In this document: positions 51,453-59,913 of the stretch, one piece after another
Numbering within the stretch: position 1 is the first letter of the stretch
Layout: every line of letters starts with the position of its first letter
From: DATCJA01 sp963814955
GTDB taxonomy: Bacteria > Acidobacteriota > Vicinamibacteria > Vicinamibacterales > UBA2999
Direction of reading: 5' to 3'
Length of the DNA: 64,000 nucleotides
Assembly (NCBI GenBank): GCA_963814955.1
Contig: CAWFEX010000015.1
Location: 703,767 to 767,766, forward strand
Notes under the pieces: model-generated
Seen by the model: the letters and a program-made list of their open reading frames with translations, nothing else
What the model was told of the DNA's origin: nothing
Databases searched by the model: none
Position numbers and translations under genes: made by a program

Positions 51453-52091
51453 ATGACTCTTCGATACGTGTGTGGGGCATTGATGGCCGTCGCCCTGACG
51501 CACAGTCTGCTCACCGTTGCGCCCGCCTCGGCGCAGACGCGTGATGCTACTCTGTTGCCGCCGGAAGAAAGCGGCTGGGTTACGGTTGCGGGGTGTTTGC
51601 AGCCTCGCGGGACGCATCCAGGCAAGTACGCGTTGGCGAATCCGATGCATCCCGTCGCCAGCGTACTAGAGGGCACGTGCAGTGCCGCGGTCGACGAACG
51701 AGCTTTCGAACTGGACGACCCGGAGGAATCCGGCATAACGGAATCGCTGATCGGCCACTGGATCGAAATCTATGGAAAACTCGAGAAGGAAACCAGCACC
51801 GATCCAGCCAACCTGCGTGAACTGGACGTCAAGTCCTTCAGAATGGTGCCGGTTGTTCGTCCACGCGCCGAGGCCGCACCCGCGCCGCCTCCACTGCAAT
51901 TCGAGCAACAACCGTATATACCTGCACCTGCACCTGCACCTGCGGAAGAAACACCGGTAGGCACAACGGGAACAGTTCAACCGACGCTGCCGAAGACAGC
52001 GACTTTCCTTCCTGCCATGGGTTTCCTCGGGCTGCTGTCGCTCGTCGGAGGCCTTGCTCTTCTTTTGTACCGGTCCCCACGGACGCGTTGA
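51453..52091 (+). CDS. Secreted protein with LPKTA sorting-like C-terminus
   Basis: The product is about 212 residues from the ATG at 51453, which follows AAAGGAGAGG. A signal peptide ends ASAQTR. A domain with VTVAGCLQPRGTHPGKYALA and GHWIEIYGKLEKET is like that at 42190. A proline-rich stretch (PAPAPAPAEETPVGTTGTVQ) leads to LPKTATFLPAMGFLGLLSLV, a hydrophobic helix and YRSPRTR. This is the three-part plan of LPXTG-type sorting signals. Sortase-type anchors are not expected in typical Gram-negative cells. Confidence 0.65.
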   Translation: MTLRYVCGALMAVALTHSLLTVAPASAQTRDATLLPPEESGWVTVAGCLQPRGTHPGKYALANPMHPVASVLEGTCSAAVDERAFELDDPEESGITESLIGHWIEIYGKLEKETSTDPANLRELDVKSFRMVPVVRPRAEAAPAPPPLQFEQQPYIPAPAPAPAEETPVGTTGTVQPTLPKTATFLPAMGFLGLLSLVGGLALLLYRSPRTR

Positions 52092-52179
52092 GGACGGGCA
52101 GCCAGGTCGAGGGACACGGACAGGCAGTCCGCTGCCCGTGCTCCTCGGCATGACGAAAGGAACCGAACCGAAACACCAT

Positions 52180-52197
52180 CCCGCGCTTACGCGCGGG
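52180..52197. terminator. Hairpin terminator-like
   Basis: CCCGCGC-TTAC-GCGCGGG is a 7-bp GC stem with a four-base loop in the gap between the rightward gene ending at 52091 and the leftward gene ending at 52275. It probably serves one or both. Confidence 0.5.
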
Positions 52198-52274
52198 GTG
52201 ACAACCCAGACGATACTCAGACGGCGGACGTGAGCACGCGCTGCAGGACAGCCAACCGCAGCGTGGCGCCGCGC

Positions 52275-52595
52275 TCACGCGTCAGTCTTTGACGCTGCGG
52301 TCTGCTGCGTTTCAGTGCCGCGCCTTTGTTCCGCTGCGGAAATCAACGTCATTTCGAGCACGCTCACGTGCTCTGCATAAGCGTCCATCAATGCTGCCTG
52401 ATATTGGATTTCGGCCTGCGCCCGTTTCACCGTCTTGAGCGCCCGCATTATCCAGGTCATCCGCCATGCTGCTTCATCGTCGCTGCTCGTAGGCTGCGCG
52501 AGGCTGCGTTCCAGCCATCGCTGCTTCGCCTGGGCTCGAGCCTTCCACAGCTCTGTCTTGTGTTTAAGCACTGGTGTTTCGACCGAAGAATTCAT
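52275..52595 (-). CDS. Small helical hypothetical protein
   Basis: The product has 106 residues, all helix-like, with charged and alanine-rich stretches (WKARAQAKQRWLERSLAQ, YQAALMDAYAEHVSVLEMTL) and no signal peptide or membrane segment. Three tryptophans and a Q-rich end. No family recognised. It lies downstream of the acidic/basic repeat genes on the same strand with a 175-base gap in which I see nothing else. Confidence 0.55.
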   Translation of the reverse strand: MNSSVETPVLKHKTELWKARAQAKQRWLERSLAQPTSSDDEAAWRMTWIMRALKTVKRAQAEIQYQAALMDAYAEHVSVLEMTLISAAEQRRGTETQQTAASKTDA

Positions 52596-52770
52596 CCTGG
52601 GCCTCCGTTTCGATACCTGCGTCTTCCTGAGTCCGCCGATTCATGCACGCAACGCGAGGCAATTGCCTTTTGAGGTTGAACGGATCGGTGGCGCCAGGCC
52701 CCCAGGGCAGGCGCTACCCAAGCGCGCAGCTCAGAGCCAGGCGTCACCTTAATAGTTGAAACGTGTCCGC

Positions 52771-53028
52771 TCACGCGGCCGCACGAAGCCTTGCGCCGAC
52801 TGCTGTCCGCTTGAACAGGCGGATTCGGCGCCGGGCGCGTACGGCTGCGATGGTGAGCACGCGGGCTCGCTTGCGAGCCTTAAGCGCGGCGACACCAAGA
52901 ATCCGTGTGTGCCGTCGTGCCCGCAGCGCCAGGAGAGCGACAGCACGTGCGCGCCGCCGGCGCCGGGCGAGCGCGAGCGCAAGCACCCGCGCACGTCGTC
53001 GCGCCCGGGTCGCCGCGATCGTGATCAA
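52771..53028 (-). CDS. Arginine-rich 14-residue-repeat protein
   Basis: The product has 85 residues from a TTG at 53026-53028 whose bases overlap the TGA of the acidic gene (TTGA). It is made of five or six 14-residue units aligned as hydrophobic-hydrophobic-AA-x-RARRRAR, for example VLALALARRRRRAR, AVALLALRARRHTR, ILGVAALKARKRAR and VLTIAAVRARRRIR. Each unit has a short hydrophobic stretch then a cluster of 5-6 arginines. The frame stays open upstream as LRAKRRARLITIAAT, so a one-base loss near 53066 would fuse it to the acidic protein. No known family. Extreme positive charge. Confidence 0.6.
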   Translation of the reverse strand: MITIAATRARRRARVLALALARRRRRARAVALLALRARRHTRILGVAALKARKRARVLTIAAVRARRRIRLFKRTAVGARLRAAA

Positions 53029-53348
53029 GCGAGCGCGGCGTTTGGCCCGGAGACCTTGTGCCAGACGGGCACCAGGAATTCGCTGTCGGACGGAACCGGC
53101 GCCTTCTTCCCCTCTTCCTGCTCTTCCTCCTCCTCGTCGAGACCCAGGAACTCCAGCGGCTCTTCCTCCTCGTCAAAGCCACTCACTTCGATATCGTCTT
53201 CCTCGTCATCCTCGTCCCCCAGGCCCATAAGCTCCCCGGGTGTCTCCTCCTCCTCCTGGTCGTCGTCGGACCCGATCAGTTCCATTGGATCGTTCTCCTC
53301 CTCGAGTCCCAACAGTTCGCTCGGATCCTCTTCCAATAGGCTCTTCAT
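53025..53348 (-). CDS. Acidic repeat protein
   Basis: The product has 107 residues from an ATG at 53346-53348 preceded by GGGAGG at good spacing. It is built of short repeats with the core ELLGL/ELIG/ELMGL/EFLGL followed by runs of D and E (DPSELLGLEEEN, DPMELIGSDDDQ, TPGELMGLGDED, PLEFLGLDEEEE). Roughly half the residues are acidic. The C-terminus SEFLVPVWHKVSG has a hydrophobic core. No signal peptide or membrane segment. The next gene overlaps it (TTGA) and is arginine-rich, so the pair is charge-complementary. No family recognised. Confidence 0.75.
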   Translation of the reverse strand: MKSLLEEDPSELLGLEEENDPMELIGSDDDQEEEETPGELMGLGDEDDEEDDIEVSGFDEEEEPLEFLGLDEEEEEQEEGKKAPVPSDSEFLVPVWHKVSGPNAALA

Positions 53349-53705
53349 GGATGCCTCCCGTTGTGAGATTTCAATGTGTCAGATCTAACCGCCGCGTTGC
53401 GGCCAGCAATTCGTGTTCCGATACGCCGTGCGGCGCACACGTCGGCGTTCCAGCCCCTCAGGCATCCCGCAGGAGACGGTTCTCACCATAGACTGTCAGC
53501 GCCCTCACCAGGCGTCGTCAGTGAGAGCCGGGAACCCGGCCTGATTCGCGCATAGCGCGACCGTTCGCTGTGAGGATTCCCGCGCGGGCTGTGTGGCTTA
53601 GCGGCGCTGGTCCGCGTTGCTTATTTGTCAACCACGTCTGTGCGCTACGTGCTTCGACTGCACCGTAACTTGCTTTCTCCTCAAGAGGCGGTTGGCTGTA
53701 AGCGA
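53349..53705. other. Intergenic region upstream of acidic-repeat and DUF502 genes
   Basis: The 357 bases separate the leftward acidic-repeat gene and the rightward DUF502 gene and should hold two divergent promoters. I see no gene and no clear repeat. The open frame on the plus strand from 53625 continues into DUF502 but lacks support as a start. Confidence 0.4.
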
Positions 53706-54365
53706 ATGTCAGGCGGCATGAAGTCGTTCCTTCACTTTTCGACCAAGGCGATCGGCAGCGGGTTGCTTGTGGCCGCGCCGGTCTACCTCGCCATCTTGTT
53801 GCTGCTGAGGGCAATGAAGTCGCTCGCGGGCCTTGTGCGACCCCTTACAGTCCTGCGGCCTCCGGGGTTGACTACGGAAGCCGCTCAAATCGTCCTGGCC
53901 TGCGTCATCGTGTTGGGCGTCTGTTACGCCCTTGGCGTTGCGCTCCTTACGAAGCCAGGTCAGATGACCAGAGAATGGATCGAGAGGACGGTCCTGGTGA
54001 AGATTCCGGGGTATACGGTCGTGCGAAGTCTGACCCAACAACTCGCCGGACAGGGTCGCGAAAACAGGTGGAAGCCGGCGCTCGCTGAGATTGAGGACGG
54101 CCTCGTCCCAGCATTCATCATTGAAGAGATTCCAGACGGTCGATACACCGTCTTTGTTCCCACTGTCCCCTCGCCGCTAATGGGATCCGTCTACATCCTT
54201 TCCCAGGAGCGCGTCCATCCAGTGAACGCTTCTTTCATGCAGACCTTCCAGGTGTTGTCGCGGTGGGGGTCAGGTGCCAAAGACCTCGTCGCCGCCATCG
54301 AACCGGAACAGCGCAACCCGACGCTGGTTCGAGACCGTCGTTCTAGAGCAAGGGCACGAAGCTGA
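53706..54365 (+). CDS. DUF502 family membrane protein
   Basis: The product is about 219 residues from the ATG at 53706 (53718 is also possible; the frame is open back to 53625). Two transmembrane segments (SGLLVAAPVYLAILLLLRAM and IVLACVIVLGVCYALGVALL) precede a soluble part with YTVVRSLTQQLAG, FIIEEIPDGRYTVFVPTVPS and MGSVYILSQERVHPVNASF. These are the DUF502 family landmarks. Inner-membrane protein of unknown function. Tail to tail with the DUF3011-porin gene 33 bases away. Confidence 0.85.
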   Translation: MSGGMKSFLHFSTKAIGSGLLVAAPVYLAILLLLRAMKSLAGLVRPLTVLRPPGLTTEAAQIVLACVIVLGVCYALGVALLTKPGQMTREWIERTVLVKIPGYTVVRSLTQQLAGQGRENRWKPALAEIEDGLVPAFIIEEIPDGRYTVFVPTVPSPLMGSVYILSQERVHPVNASFMQTFQVLSRWGSGAKDLVAAIEPEQRNPTLVRDRRSRARARS

Positions 54366-54397
54366 ACGAGCACGGACGAATACACCTCACCTGCTCC

Positions 54398-56008
54398 TTA
54401 AAAGAACACCGAGAAGCCGACTGCCAACGAGTCGCCCTTCAGTCCACCTACGTAGTAGCCGAACGCGCTGCTGACAGGGGAGCGGTTCACTCGTGCCTCT
54501 TGGATGTTCAGGCGATAGTTACGTGCGTCGAACGGATAAAAGTTCGCGCCCACAATGTACTCGGAGCTGTTGCGGAATCCCGCGTCCTTGTCGCCGAAGA
54601 TCTGCGAGGTGACGCCGTACAGTTCGAGCTTCTTCGGCACCGGGAAGAACGCCGCCTGCACGTAGAAGCCGGTGTCGTGGATGCTGGCGTCCGGCAGCGG
54701 ACCGTCCGCCCTGAAGGTGTCGAACCGGCGGTTGTAGATCTCCGTCTGCAGGAAGATGCCCTTGTACTTCAGGCCGGCATCGAATGAGAGGATCTGGTAG
54801 TTCACCGTATCCACAGTCACGCCGGTCGCGAGCGCACCCCTGTCGAACACGTTCACGCTGTCGGCCAGCCTGAGGGTGGTGTTTTCGCTGGCGCCGGAAG
54901 AGTTGGTGAAGCGCTGCTCCGGGCTCCACGTCGTGGAGACGCCGAACCGCGTCGCCACCTTCTGGTGCATTTCCCAGTCACCGTAGGCGCCCCTGGGGCC
55001 GAATTCCCTGGTCGTGGGCATCCACCACATCGACGCGCCGGTGGAGAATGTTCGATCCAGCTGGCTCGACGTGAGGCCGAGGATGCTATTGGTGGTGCTC
55101 AGCATCACGTTGTACCAGAGGCCTGGCACCGCTTCGCCCTGTGCCCAGACGCCGGATCCGAAGTAGGGCCTGAAGAACTCGTCGGCCATCACGCGATCCT
55201 GGCCGAGCCAGAAAGGATGCGAGCCCTGGAGCGAGCGTGTGCCGGGGGTCCCGTTGAGGCCGGCGTAGACGCTGAACTTCCGGCTGAACTGGTAGCCGAG
55301 GTTGCCGAAGATCGCGTTCTGGTTGGTATCGAGCACGGTCCAGAAGGTGACCGCATAGATCAACCTCGGGTTGCCGACCCACCCCTTGAGGAAGATCATG
55401 ACCCGATGCGGCCAGATGTCGTTGCGGCCATCGACGGTGCGCTCGTTCCCGAGATGATCGGTGAAGGTCTGCTCGCCGGGTATCTGGTTCACGTATCGCA
55501 CCAGAGCGTACCCGCTGATGCTCAGCTCTCCGGCACTCGACTTCCCCAGGAGGAAGCCATCGCCCGGGTCGAACTCTCCCCAGGTCTCCACGGGTACGTA
55601 CGCTGGCGGCGCCGCAGGTTGCGATACGGAAGCGCCCGCGGTTCCCTCGCCCAGCGTGAACTCGCCGCCGCAGCCGTCGGCGACCCAGACGCCTGCACTG
55701 TCGTACCCCCAGGTCTTGCCAAGCAGGCACGCCGAGGGCCCCGTGGACTTCATCAGCGCCACCCCCGCCGACGTGTCGGCCGCACACTGCCTGCGTCCAC
55801 CTGGCTCCGATGTGCAGGTCAGCGACGCCGTGTGCGTGTTGCCGGCGCCTTGGACCGCGTTGGACGATGAAGACGGGGCGGCCGCCTGTGTGGCTGCGGA
55901 TGCCATCGGGACGCCGGGGATCCCTGGGCTCTGGGCGAAGGCGATGCCCGCGAACCCCACCGTCAGCGCGAAAACGGTCAGCATTCGCCACCGTGGTACC
56001 TGTGTCAT
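54398..56008 (-). CDS. DUF3011-porin fusion, outer-membrane protein
   Basis: The product is about 536 residues from the ATG at 56008, with a signal peptide ending AFAQSP. After a Ser/Ala-rich linker comes a cysteine-rich DUF3011 segment (SLTCTSEPGGRRQCAADTSA, then a TWGYDSAGVWVADGCGGEF stretch). The rest, about 390 residues, has the alternating strands of an OprP/phosphate-selective porin-like barrel (e.g. GFYVQAAFFPVPKKLELYGV) and ends in a terminal aromatic VGFSVFF, as outer-membrane porins do. The fused DUF3011 domain suggests binding at the periplasmic face. Confidence 0.75.
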   Translation of the reverse strand: MTQVPRWRMLTVFALTVGFAGIAFAQSPGIPGVPMASAATQAAAPSSSSNAVQGAGNTHTASLTCTSEPGGRRQCAADTSAGVALMKSTGPSACLLGKTWGYDSAGVWVADGCGGEFTLGEGTAGASVSQPAAPPAYVPVETWGEFDPGDGFLLGKSSAGELSISGYALVRYVNQIPGEQTFTDHLGNERTVDGRNDIWPHRVMIFLKGWVGNPRLIYAVTFWTVLDTNQNAIFGNLGYQFSRKFSVYAGLNGTPGTRSLQGSHPFWLGQDRVMADEFFRPYFGSGVWAQGEAVPGLWYNVMLSTTNSILGLTSSQLDRTFSTGASMWWMPTTREFGPRGAYGDWEMHQKVATRFGVSTTWSPEQRFTNSSGASENTTLRLADSVNVFDRGALATGVTVDTVNYQILSFDAGLKYKGIFLQTEIYNRRFDTFRADGPLPDASIHDTGFYVQAAFFPVPKKLELYGVTSQIFGDKDAGFRNSSEYIVGANFYPFDARNYRLNIQEARVNRSPVSSAFGYYVGGLKGDSLAVGFSVFF

Positions 56009-56289
56009 GACCCCAGCGCTGCCGGCACAGACAGTGCCAGCGCGATCGCCAGCCATCGCTTCAAACGCTGAGCGAAAGTGAGATGCGGCAGGCGCTGGGC
56101 GTCGGGGTCACGAAATGCCGTGGCGCACTCGCGGGCGTTGTGACTCGGGTGGCGGAGCCCGCGCTCGCGACGAAGGCATTCAGTGGCCAACAGCCGTTTC
56201 AGGTCCCTGTTTCTTCATGAGCCGGTGGTCAGACGTTGAACGGCTGTATCACGCCGCTCTGGCGCGCGCCGCTCCACGCGCGGTCGTTG

Positions 56290-57468
56290 CTAGAACAGTA
56301 CGCCGAGCAACCTCTTCAGCAGTTCTTCCACTGACACCATGGTGAGCGCCAGCGGCACGATCGGCGCCAACGTTGCGATCACCAGACCCACCAAGGCGTC
56401 TTTCGTAATCGGCGCGAGGCGCATCGTCTTGACGATGTCGAAACTATTGCCCAGATCGGCGAGGGACTGAATGTCGGCGCTGCCCACCAACGGCTCGTCG
56501 GCAGGGACGCGGCCGCGCAGCCACTTGGCGTCGAACTCGCGCACGTATCGCTCGGCGAGGGTTCCATACTCGCGAAGGCCCGTTCGCTTCGCGGCGGCAA
56601 GCTGCGGCGCAAACACCAGGAACGGGCCGAGCACCAGGCACACGAGAAAAAGGGCGAGGGCAGCGATCTCTGCCTTGAAATCGGGCAGCGCGGCCCTCAG
56701 GTAGAAGATCCGATTGGCAATCACTCCGGCCAGCAATCCCCCGTGTGCCACGGCAATCGGCGTGAACGCGTACGAGACACCGCCCAGAAACCCCAAGCCG
56801 CCGACGCGATCCGGGTGGGTGGCCACCAGGCTCAGTTCAATGCGGGACACCTGCCAGAGAAAGCGCGCCCAGATAACCACCCGATAGTACCAGCGCATCA
56901 ACAGGAACTGGAAGAGCGGCAGACTCACGTACGTATACCACCGGCCGGTCAGTGAGAGCGTCGCCCCCTCGGCCGTGGGCATCGCGTACCAAGTGGCGAT
57001 GGTGGACAGCGCCACAAAATGCCGCCACACAAGCGTCACCCCGACGATGTAGACCAACGCAGCCAGGAGCACCTCGGCGAGTATTGAGTTGCGGAGCCGA
57101 AAGGCCGATGCGATCGCCGCATCGAACCGTGGCAACGCTCCCTCAGGAATGAGGCTGCGGTCCAGGAATTGCCGCACGACGAGACGCATACGCTGATGAA
57201 CGATCAGTTCCGCGATGATCAACAGTGGCACTGCGACCAGCAAGCGGATGTTCGCTTCGAGGTCCCACAGGAACGGCACGGCCGCGTTCCCGCCCCACGC
57301 CTGTCCTTCAAAGGTCGAGAGCGCGATGAGTGGCAGCCATACGATCGACGTTATTACGAGAACCCGTCGCCGTACCAGTTCCAGCGCGTCTCCGGACAGA
57401 TACATCCGGCGCAGAAGCTGGAAGATCGGGCCCCCCAGAACAAGCGAGAAGTCCTGCCGATCATCCAT
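56290..57468 (-). CDS. Multi-pass membrane protein of unknown function
   Basis: The product is about 392 residues from the ATG at 57468 (frame opens at 57555). Six or seven hydrophobic segments are visible (VLVITSIVWLPLIALSTFEG, IRLLVAVPLLIIAELIV, VLLAALVYIVGVTLVW, LFQFLLMRWYYRVVIWARFL, AALALFLVCLVLGPFLVFAP, ALVGLVIATLAPIVPLALTM). Charged loops lie between the later segments. I do not recognise a family. It is transcribed leftward ahead of the DUF3011-porin, with a 281-base gap in which nothing is seen. Confidence 0.65.
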   Translation of the reverse strand: MDDRQDFSLVLGGPIFQLLRRMYLSGDALELVRRRVLVITSIVWLPLIALSTFEGQAWGGNAAVPFLWDLEANIRLLVAVPLLIIAELIVHQRMRLVVRQFLDRSLIPEGALPRFDAAIASAFRLRNSILAEVLLAALVYIVGVTLVWRHFVALSTIATWYAMPTAEGATLSLTGRWYTYVSLPLFQFLLMRWYYRVVIWARFLWQVSRIELSLVATHPDRVGGLGFLGGVSYAFTPIAVAHGGLLAGVIANRIFYLRAALPDFKAEIAALALFLVCLVLGPFLVFAPQLAAAKRTGLREYGTLAERYVREFDAKWLRGRVPADEPLVGSADIQSLADLGNSFDIVKTMRLAPITKDALVGLVIATLAPIVPLALTMVSVEELLKRLLGVLF

Positions 57469-57652
57469 CCTGGAAACGGCTTTCTGACGTGCGCCCTCGC
57501 TCTTGCGGCGAAGCCACGAGCTCTTGACGTCACGGGGTGCGGGGCTGGGAACCATTGTGGCCAGTCCGAATGGTCCGTCGCGTTATCGACTTGGCACGGT
57601 AATCACGCCGTCGCGGGGACCACGCCGGTCTCGGCGAGCGATGACAGGATCA

Positions 57653-57835
57653 TCAGGATCGTGAACCGCAGGCGGCCCCGGCGGCGAGCACGTTGGGCGC
57701 GTCAGCCGGCGGGCGCAAGGGGCGGATCGGCGGGAACTTCGTATCCGGATCCTTCGCGTCGTAGGTCGTAAGACCAACTAATTCGCGGTCCGGAATCGGC
57801 AGTACGTCGCGCGGGATGTCATCGTGATTTGCCAT
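57653..57835 (-). pseudogene. N-terminal remnant of an arylsulfatase
   Basis: Sixty codons from ATG 57835 read MANHDDIPRDVLPIPDRELV, then TTYDAKDPDTKFPPIRPLRP and PADAPNVL before ending in unrelated residues. The KFPP..PLRPP.APNVL stretch is the usual N-terminus just before the catalytic DDVGFG of arylsulfatases, which is missing here. No sulfatase sequence follows. It is a truncated copy. Confidence 0.5.
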
Positions 57836-58053
57836 CTCCACTCTCCGACCTGCTCACCGCCGCTCGTCGCGGGGTCACCAAATACCATGGCTCCGGCCAG
57901 GCCCTCGAGGCGATTCCCCCAAAAGCCCCAGAGATCCGTCCATTCGCGGCCTTGGAACGCAGAGAACGTGCCCGCGGTCTTCAGCTTCGCGGCGAGGTCG
58001 GCGCGGTTGCCCCGCGGCGCTCGCTCGATCTGGGTAGGGGCGGTGGCGTCTTC
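57778..58053 (-). other. Open stretch of unclear status
   Basis: Between the DUF202 stop (58054-58056) and the sulfatase remnant, one minus-strand frame stays open for about 90 codons (e.g. NRADLAAKLKTAGTFSAFQG, TDLWGFWGNRLEGLAGAMVF) but has no start codon at its head. It may be the fragment of an old gene or one more frameshifted gene. I do not recognise it. Confidence 0.3.
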
Positions 58054-58446
58054 CTATTGCTGAAACGCGACCGTCAACCCGAGGATGCCGAGCAGGCCGA
58101 TCAAAGCGCCAACTACTGTCGCGAGGAAGTTCGGGACGAGGTCGCCGCCGTATTCGGTTCTCAGAGCCCGAAGGCTGCGGCGATGTTCCAGGGTGGCCAG
58201 GACGAGGATGGTGAGCCCGATGCCGATCATGCCCAGCGCGCAAAACCACGAGGTCCGATCGACACCTCATTCGCGGCGCCCTGCTCGTTCTCACGGAGGT
58301 ACTGGAAGAACTTGTAGATCGTGAACCCGAACGAGATGAGCGACGTCGACGTTCGCATGCCATAGCGTCTGATCGTGAACCAGGCGAGTTCGATCGACCG
58401 CCAGCTTCGTTGCATCCGAGAGGCTCGGTGGGGATGTCGTGGCCAT
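58054..58446 (-). CDS. DUF202 (YidH-like) membrane protein, two frameshifts
   Basis: Three frames in series give one DUF202 protein: MATTSPPSLSDATKLAVDRT from 58446, then RTSTSLISFGFTIYKFFQYL, then LGMIGIGLTILVLATLEHRR and a last helix ending GLTVAFQQ at 58054. Shifts are near 58347 and 58243. Together about 130 residues with three hydrophobic segments, which is the family's normal size. Inner-membrane protein of unknown function. Confidence 0.7.
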
Positions 58447-58826
58447 GCGTTTGCTATCCGCCTGCATCAGCCAACGTGCGGGTCGCACGTCGTTCGCGAG
58501 CACCTCCTCAATCGATGACCCTCTCGCGAATCCTATTTGCCGATCGACGATCCAGGGCGGACGATGCACCGGAACACCAAGGTGACAGGTGGATGTGTCG
58601 ACGGGCTCCGGAAAACGTGCGGCCGGGCGGCCGACGAATCGGCGACTACGCAAGCGGGTCGCGCGACTTCATCAGAATGTCGCGCAAAAATGTCGCCCTG
58701 AGGTTCTGAATGCCCAAGAGCTCACGAATGTGGTGGAAAACCGGCACAAGACGGCAGTTGGCAGCGAGAAATCATTTCTCGTGAGACCGCGAGAAACCTT
58801 AAGGAATAGACCAGCAGGGAATTGGC
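58447..58826. other. Intergenic region upstream of DUF202
   Basis: No convincing gene in about 380 bases. It holds a 17-base palindrome, CGAGAAATCATTTCTCG at 58765-58781, and an arginine-rich open frame on the plus strand that looks spurious. It lies between the DUF202 start and the 3' end of tRNA-Ser. Confidence 0.4.
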
Positions 58827-58912
58827 GGAGAGAGTGGGATTCGAACCCACGGTAGAGTTTCCCCTACACACGCTTTCCAAGCGTGCTCCTTCAACCACTC
58901 GGACATCTCTCC
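58827..58912 (-). tRNA. tRNA-Ser (anticodon GGA)
   Basis: The minus strand from 58912 reads GGAGAGATGTCCGAGTGGTT and ends AATCCCACTCTCTCC, so the acceptor stem pairs GGAGAGA with TCTCTCC. The anticodon loop is CTTGGAAAG (GGA) on a 5-bp stem, and a long extra arm (TGTAGGGGAAACTCTACC) is present as expected for serine. The T arm has GGTTCGAATCC. No CCA is encoded. Length 86 bases. Confidence 0.95.
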
Positions 58913-59187
58913 GTTTAGAATCAACGATTTACAGGCGGTCTGGATCTGATTATCGCAAAACGCTTCTTCAAATCCTAGCGTTCCGAGATGCGGTTTGTAT
59001 TCAGTCGTTTAGGGACACTCGGAAACCGAGCGCCGCGCAAATTGTGTAAGACCTCTTAATGTGGCGCGATCACTTACCGCGATTTCGTTGAGCTGCCTCT
59101 CGAGTTTTCGTGTAGATACCCTCGTCCCTTCGTGTCCGCTCTGGCCGACATCGTATTCCCCTTTCGGAAGGTGTCCACCAAACCGGA

Positions 59188-59889
59188 TCAAGCCCCCACT
59201 GTCCCGAACAACCAGCCCACGCCGGCGGTAAGGCCCATCGCCAAGGCTCCCCAGAAGGCCACCCGCGCCGAAGCCCTGAACACGCGTGCCCCGCCCGTCC
59301 GCGCCGATAGTGCGCCGAGCGCCGTGAGACACAGTAGCGACGTCGCCGCCACAAGTAGGACCACATATGGCGGTGGCGCACCGAGCGCCGTGACGAGAGG
59401 CAATGCGGCGCCCGCCGCGAACGTCGCGGCCGATGTCAGGGCGGCCTGTACGGGGCGCGCGCCCACGGCTTCGGACAGGCCGAGCTCATCCCGTGAATGC
59501 GCCGATAGCGCGTCATGAGCCATCAGTTGGTCGGCGACTTGAGTGGCGAGCTCTGGTGTCAGCCCTCGCCCCACGTAGATCGCCGCGAGTTCCCTCTTCT
59601 CGAATTCAGGCTGAGTGGCCAACTCCTCCCGCTCACGTGCCACGTCGGCCCGCTCGGTGTCGAGCTGCGAGCTGACCGACACGAACTCGCCTGCGGCCAT
59701 CGACATGGCACCCGCCACCATGCCGGCAACGCCGGCGACGAGAATTTCATTCCGGCCGGCACTCGCTGCCGCGACGCCAACGATCAAACTCGCGGTAGAT
59801 ACGATGCCGTCGTTCGCCCCGAGGACGGCGGCCCGCAGCCAGCCGATTCGCTCGGTGCGGTGCCGCTCTCTATGAACACTTCGAGTCAT
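59188..59889 (-). CDS. VIT1/CCC1 family Fe/Mn transporter
   Basis: The product has 233 residues. The first helix region IGWLRAAVLGANDGIVSTAS with LIVGVAAASAG and AGAMSMAAGEFVSVSSQ is the VIT/CCC1 signature. Five hydrophobic segments, with a cytosolic middle rich in Glu and Arg (TERADVAREREELATQPEFE). The family moves Fe2+ or Mn2+ out of the cytosol. It is the third gene of the metal operon, 24 bases after the CDF gene. It ends near a gap (58913-59187) without further genes. Confidence 0.88.
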   Translation of the reverse strand: MTRSVHRERHRTERIGWLRAAVLGANDGIVSTASLIVGVAAASAGRNEILVAGVAGMVAGAMSMAAGEFVSVSSQLDTERADVAREREELATQPEFEKRELAAIYVGRGLTPELATQVADQLMAHDALSAHSRDELGLSEAVGARPVQAALTSAATFAAGAALPLVTALGAPPPYVVLLVAATSLLCLTALGALSARTGGARVFRASARVAFWGALAMGLTAGVGWLFGTVGA

Positions 59890-59913
59890 CGGTGCTTCCT
59901 CTGATCCGTCTTG

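Noticed and set aside
52763..53230. Plus-strand arginine-rich frame opposite the basic repeat gene
   Set aside because: GCG/CGC-rich DNA with a 42-base period keeps both strands open. The minus strand has the coupled start, the strong ribosome site of the partner gene and conserved hydrophobic positions, so I favour it.
58589..59049. Open frames across the tRNA (ending WDSNPR or starting AERVGFEPTVE)
   Set aside because: These are well-known false translations of tRNA genes; the region is tRNA-Ser.
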